64,000 bases of DNA, from assembly GCF_013403915.1 (NCBI RefSeq), contig NZ_JABFDI010000012.1, positions 1-64,000 on the forward strand, read 5' to 3'. Numbering within the stretch: the first letter of the stretch is position 1; each line of letters starts with the position of its first letter. Source of the DNA: Winogradskyella pacifica (lineage in GTDB: Bacteria; Bacteroidota; Bacteroidia; Flavobacteriales; Flavobacteriaceae). Below are positions 60,906 to 64,000 of this stretch, in pieces. The position numbers were made by a program, and so were the translations under genes. The notes below the pieces were generated by a model. That model did not search any database. It was not told where the DNA came from and worked only from the letters and a program-made list of their open reading frames with translations.

Positions 60906-63035
60906 ATGCGCTTTTTAAAAATTCTTTTTCTTTTCGTTGTTTTTCAAGCTTCAGCCCAACAAGGTGGTATGTGGATCCCTTCACTTTTAGAAGGTATGAA
61001 TGAAGATGAAATGCAAAGTTTGGGCAGTAAATTAACAGCTCAAGATATTTACGATGTCAATAATTCTAGCTTAAAAGATGCCATTGGTCATTTTAATGGT
61101 GGTTGTACTAGTGAAGTGATTTCAGACCAAGGTTTAGTACTGACCAATCACCACTGTGGTTACAGTCAGATTCAATCCCATTCGTCTTTAGAAAACGATT
61201 ATTTAAAAGATGGTTTTTGGGCCATGAATTTAGATGAAGAATTACCAAACGAAGGCTTATTCATTGAATTTATAGTAAGTATTCACGATGTATCTGAAGT
61301 GGTTTTAAAAGGTATTACGGATACTATGACGGAAACTGAAAAGCAATCTCTAATTTCTAAAAACAGTAATGCAGCATTAAAAACTTGGCCTAAAGAATCG
61401 TGGCAAGATGTAAAAACAAAAGCCTTTTATGAGGGGAATCAATACTTCTTATTTGTAACAGAACGTTTTGATGATATCCGTTTGGTGGGAACACCTCCAA
61501 CTAGTATTGGTAAATTTGGAAGCGATACCGACAACTGGGTTTTCCCTAGACATACTGGTGATTTTTCGTTATTCAGAATTTATGCAGACGCTAATAATCG
61601 TCCGGCAAAATACAGCAAAGACAACAAACCATACAAGCCAAAACATTTTCTACCAATCTCTTTAGATGGTGTTGAAGAAGGTGATTTTACTATGGTTTTT
61701 GGTTTCCCAGGAACGACTAGCGAATATTTACCAGCTGTTGCGATAGAACATATCACAAAAGATTACAACCCTACGAATATTGCGATTCGTGAAGCGGCTT
61801 TAAAAGTCATTGATCAAAAAATGAAAGAAAGTGACGCCGTGAGAATTAAATATGCCTCTAAACAAGCACGAATTGCTAACTCTTGGAAACGATGGATTGG
61901 TGAAAACTTAGGAATTGAAAAAAGTAATGCCGTTGAAAAACGTCGCGAATTTGAAGCCACATTCACCAAGGCTTTAAAAGAAAAAGGACTAGAAGACAAA
62001 TACGGAAACATTCTTCCAGAATTTGACAGACTTTACAAAGATTTTGCACCTATAAATATTAAGCGCAGAAACTTTATAGAGGTCTTCTTAACCACCAATG
62101 AATTAATGCAAATGACCTTTAGAGCGTATCAAGTTGAGCAGGCTTTAATCGCCAACTCTGAGAATCTAGAAAGAGGAAAAGAAGTTTTAACGGGTCAGTT
62201 ACAAGGTATTCATAAAAATTATGATGTAGATTTAGATAAAGGTGTGTACGAAAATGTAATGCCTTTATATGGAAAATCTGTAGATGCATCAATTTACGAT
62301 AAAACAGCGTTTACCAATTTAGAATCGGCATTACAATTATTAGAAGGTGATGCAGAAACCGTAATTAAAAATCTTAATGACGATGCTGCCTATGCCTATG
62401 CAAAACCTATAATTGCAGAGTTTTTTGACACGCTTAATCCTGAATATTTACAAAAAAACGAACCCATAACGGCTTTACAAACTAAGTACATGACGGCACT
62501 TATGGAAGCTTTACCTAATGAGCGTTATTTTCCGGATGCTAATAGTACACTTCGTGTTACTTACGGTCAAGTAAGAGGGTATTCTCCAAGAGACGCGGTG
62601 TATTACGAACCCGTAAGTTACTTAGATGGTGTTATTGAAAAGTACATTCCGGGTGATTACGAATTCGATGTGCCTCAAAAATTAATTGAATTATATGAAG
62701 CGAAAGACTACGGACAATATGCTGACAGTAACGGAAAAGTACCTGTTTGCTTTTTAGGAACAAATCATACTACAGGTGGAAACTCTGGAAGTCCTGCAAT
62801 TGATGCGCATGGAAATTTAGTCGGATTAAACTTCGACCGTGTTTGGGAAGGGACCATGAGTGACATGAATTACGATCCTGAAATTTGCCGAAATATTATG
62901 GTAGATTTACGCTACGTACTTTTTATTGTCGATAAATATGCTGGAGCAAAACATCTGATTGATGAAATGGAATTGGTGCATCCTAAGACCGATAGCTCTA
63001 AGAAAAAGAAGAAAAGAAAAAGTAAAAAGAAGTAA
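60906..63035 (+). CDS. S46-family dipeptidyl peptidase, DPP11-type
   Basis: A 709-residue secreted or periplasmic serine peptidase with signal peptide ending ASAQ. The triad is His83 (NHHCGY), Asp219 (RHTGDF) and Ser627 (GGNSGSP). Arg645 in LNFDRVWEG occupies the S1 position that distinguishes DPP11 (Asp/Glu-specific) from DPP7 (Gly). It would release acidic dipeptides from peptides for uptake. The C-terminus is an odd Lys/Arg-rich tail (SSKKKKKRKSKKK). A strong terminator follows. Confidence 0.93.
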   Translation: MRFLKILFLFVVFQASAQQGGMWIPSLLEGMNEDEMQSLGSKLTAQDIYDVNNSSLKDAIGHFNGGCTSEVISDQGLVLTNHHCGYSQIQSHSSLENDYLKDGFWAMNLDEELPNEGLFIEFIVSIHDVSEVVLKGITDTMTETEKQSLISKNSNAALKTWPKESWQDVKTKAFYEGNQYFLFVTERFDDIRLVGTPPTSIGKFGSDTDNWVFPRHTGDFSLFRIYADANNRPAKYSKDNKPYKPKHFLPISLDGVEEGDFTMVFGFPGTTSEYLPAVAIEHITKDYNPTNIAIREAALKVIDQKMKESDAVRIKYASKQARIANSWKRWIGENLGIEKSNAVEKRREFEATFTKALKEKGLEDKYGNILPEFDRLYKDFAPINIKRRNFIEVFLTTNELMQMTFRAYQVEQALIANSENLERGKEVLTGQLQGIHKNYDVDLDKGVYENVMPLYGKSVDASIYDKTAFTNLESALQLLEGDAETVIKNLNDDAAYAYAKPIIAEFFDTLNPEYLQKNEPITALQTKYMTALMEALPNERYFPDANSTLRVTYGQVRGYSPRDAVYYEPVSYLDGVIEKYIPGDYEFDVPQKLIELYEAKDYGQYADSNGKVPVCFLGTNHTTGGNSGSPAIDAHGNLVGLNFDRVWEGTMSDMNYDPEICRNIMVDLRYVLFIVDKYAGAKHLIDEMELVHPKTDSSKKKKKRKSKKK

Positions 63036-63082
63036 GCAGTATTTTAGTATTCAGTTGGCAGTTGCCAGTATATAAAAATATT

Positions 63083-63123
63083 AAGCTCTCACACGTTTCA
63101 CAAACTTGTGAGAGCTTTTTTTA
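63083..63123 (+). terminator. Terminator of the peptidase gene
   Basis: AAGCTCTCACA (63083-63093) pairs perfectly with TGTGAGAGCTT (63107-63117), followed by T. Confidence 0.9.
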
Positions 63124-63143
63124 TGGGCTACATCTTTAGAGGC

Positions 63144-63300
63144 TTCTCGATACAATTTTCTCGTACCTCGAAAATCACTCGAAGTGACGTAATGATTGTA
63201 ATTAGAAGTTTTTAAAATTGAAACACAAGTATCAGTTCGAGTGGAATTGCTTTTTTTTGCAATTTTGTAGTTCGACTGCGCTCAGTAAAGCTATCGAGAA
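63144..63300. repeat. Intergenic repeat with 9-base terminal inverted repeats
   Basis: TTCTCGATA (63144-63152) is the exact complement of TATCGAGAA (63292-63300). Inside are further TCGA-containing blocks, the hairpin AATTGC-T8-GCAATT (about 63245-63264) and the 12-mer GACTGCGCTCAG (63274-63285) also present at 45908-45919. It looks like a small dispersed element without coding capacity. Confidence 0.6.
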
Positions 63301-63321
63301 CCTGTAAGCGTTAAATCTTAA

Positions 63322-63792
63322 TTACTTCAATATACTCTTCACAATTTTTAAATGGTGATTGGTATGTGCATCCAAGAACTGCACAACTTTATATTTATTT
63401 ATATTACCAAATAAAGGATGCTTAAAATAAGCATTGTCGTCTAAACTAGATATCGTTGTTATCTTCGCTCTCGCTTCTGCTAATTGTAATAAAATATCAG
63501 CCTCTAAAATGACTTCAGGTGGTGTCACATATTTTGGTGCTTTCGCTTTTCCTCTTGGAAAGAATCTAAACTTCAATAACAATTTACCTATAAAACTAAA
63601 ATTATCCTCATACAAAGCCGGGTCTGAATTCTGCATTGTTGTCACCACAGCGTTAATCACTTTTAAGCTATGATCTAAATGCCAAGCGACATTAGCTTTT
63701 GAAACATTAGTATTTAGAATTTCACATTGTGGAATATAACCTTCAATTTGGTTTAATGCATTTTGTAAAACTGTAATATCTAACTTTTTCAT
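63322..63792 (-). CDS. DUF1569 (DinB-like) protein
   Basis: A 156-residue soluble protein of the DUF1569 group of DinB-like four-helix bundles. AWHLDHSLKVINAVV and HPLFGNINKYKVVQFLDAHTNHHLKIV give the His residues that could bind a metal, as in DinB/YfiT hydrolase-like folds. Function unknown. Confidence 0.8.
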   Translation of the reverse strand: MKKLDITVLQNALNQIEGYIPQCEILNTNVSKANVAWHLDHSLKVINAVVTTMQNSDPALYEDNFSFIGKLLLKFRFFPRGKAKAPKYVTPPEVILEADILLQLAEARAKITTISSLDDNAYFKHPLFGNINKYKVVQFLDAHTNHHLKIVKSILK

Positions 63793-63919
63793 TTAAATTT
63801 ATTTTGTTGAAAGGTAATTAAAATGAATCTGGCTAAAAAGTTTGTTTTGTCAAATGCACTAACGATTGAAACGGCATCCTTTTTTGAGGCACGAGAAAAA
63901 GATATAGTGAAAAGCGTGG

Positions 63920-63948
63920 TTTAATTTGGTGCTAAAAACCAAATTAAA
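63920..63948. repeat. Hairpin near right edge
   Basis: TTAATTTGGT (63921-63930) pairs perfectly with ACCAAATTAA (63938-63947) around a 7-base loop. It has no T run; purpose unknown. Confidence 0.45.
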
Positions 63949-63960
63949 ATTGCCCAAATA

Positions 63961-63988
63961 AAAAAACCCCAAACACGAATGCTTGGGA
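63961..63988 (-). terminator. Probable terminator of a gene beyond the right edge
   Basis: On the minus strand CCCAAGC ... GTTTGGGG forms a short stem followed by seven T. It would end a minus-strand gene that starts outside the window. Confidence 0.6.
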
Positions 63989-64000
63989 TTTTTAAAATTC

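Larger units (their letters stand above)
63036..63321. other. Repeat-bearing gap after the peptidase gene
   Basis: It contains a terminator (63083-63123) and a 157-base repeat-like segment (63144-63300) described separately. No gene is supported. Confidence 0.6.

Overview
This 64 kb window is a stretch of chromosome from a marine-type member of the Flavobacteriaceae (phylum Bacteroidota). The evidence is low G+C DNA, promoters of the TAnnTTTG type without Shine-Dalgarno sites, a C-terminal type IX secretion sorting domain, a DNA polymerase III alpha subunit with a fused N-terminal exonuclease, a thioredoxin-reductase-like ferredoxin-NADP reductase, and phylum-typical families (DUF4296, DUF4271, S46 peptidase). 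The genus cannot be fixed from sequence alone. Most of the window is core chromosome with dense, mostly short operons separated by clear hairpin terminators.

Layout. 0.3-1.8 kb: tRNA-Asp, a DUF58 protein and thioredoxin. 2.1-5.9 kb: two tandem lipoprotein alpha/beta hydrolases, a short-chain dehydrogenase and its probable TetR repressor with two matching palindromic operators, then an SdpI-like membrane protein. 5.9-8.9 kb: an accessory patch holding a ParD/ParE toxin-antitoxin pair, a 190-base imperfect palindrome, an unknown gene with a HEPN-like Rx4H motif bracketed by inverted repeats, and dinD bracketed by two copies of the last 134 bases of dnaE. 8.9-13.2 kb: dnaE. 13.4-18 kb: DUF2383 protein, a calcium-repeat lipoprotein, then rpsP-rimM-(four-helix protein)-trmN6. 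18-27.3 kb: AI-2E family transporter, glutaryl-CoA dehydrogenase, metallophosphoesterase, a redox/iron-sulfur cluster (ferredoxin, ferredoxin-NADP reductase, NifU-like, Mrp), a lipoprotein, an alkyltransferase-like protein, a LysE exporter and TrmB.

27.3-47.9 kb: glycosyltransferase, PhoB/PhoR-like two-component system, a secreted T9SS protein, LuxE-like acyl ligase, tyrS, an epimerase, dihydroorotase with a DUF4296 lipoprotein, a polyprenol-mannose synthase, DUF4271-hemD, pckA, DUF423, a saccharopine dehydrogenase-like gene with a lipoprotein and an Lrp regulator, a Tas-like aldo/keto reductase, an OmpA-family lipoprotein and exonuclease III. 48-64 kb: a large predicted outer-membrane barrel, a flavin monooxygenase, glyS, a membrane coiled-coil protein, comF, an Ig-like lipoprotein, an omega-amidase and an aminotransferase separated by two paralogous coiled-coil exported proteins, a DPP11-type peptidase and a DUF1569 protein.

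The most unusual part is 5.9-8.9 kb. The dinD unit sits exactly between a functional dnaE 3' end and an orphan 43-codon copy of it; the two differ only by five synonymous changes, which points to insertion of DNA brought from a related dnaE locus. Beside it, a long palindrome follows the 3' end of the HEPN-like gene, an arrangement reminiscent of a gene cassette with a folded recombination site, though no recombinase lies in the window. No CRISPR array, prophage, rRNA or complete insertion sequence was seen.
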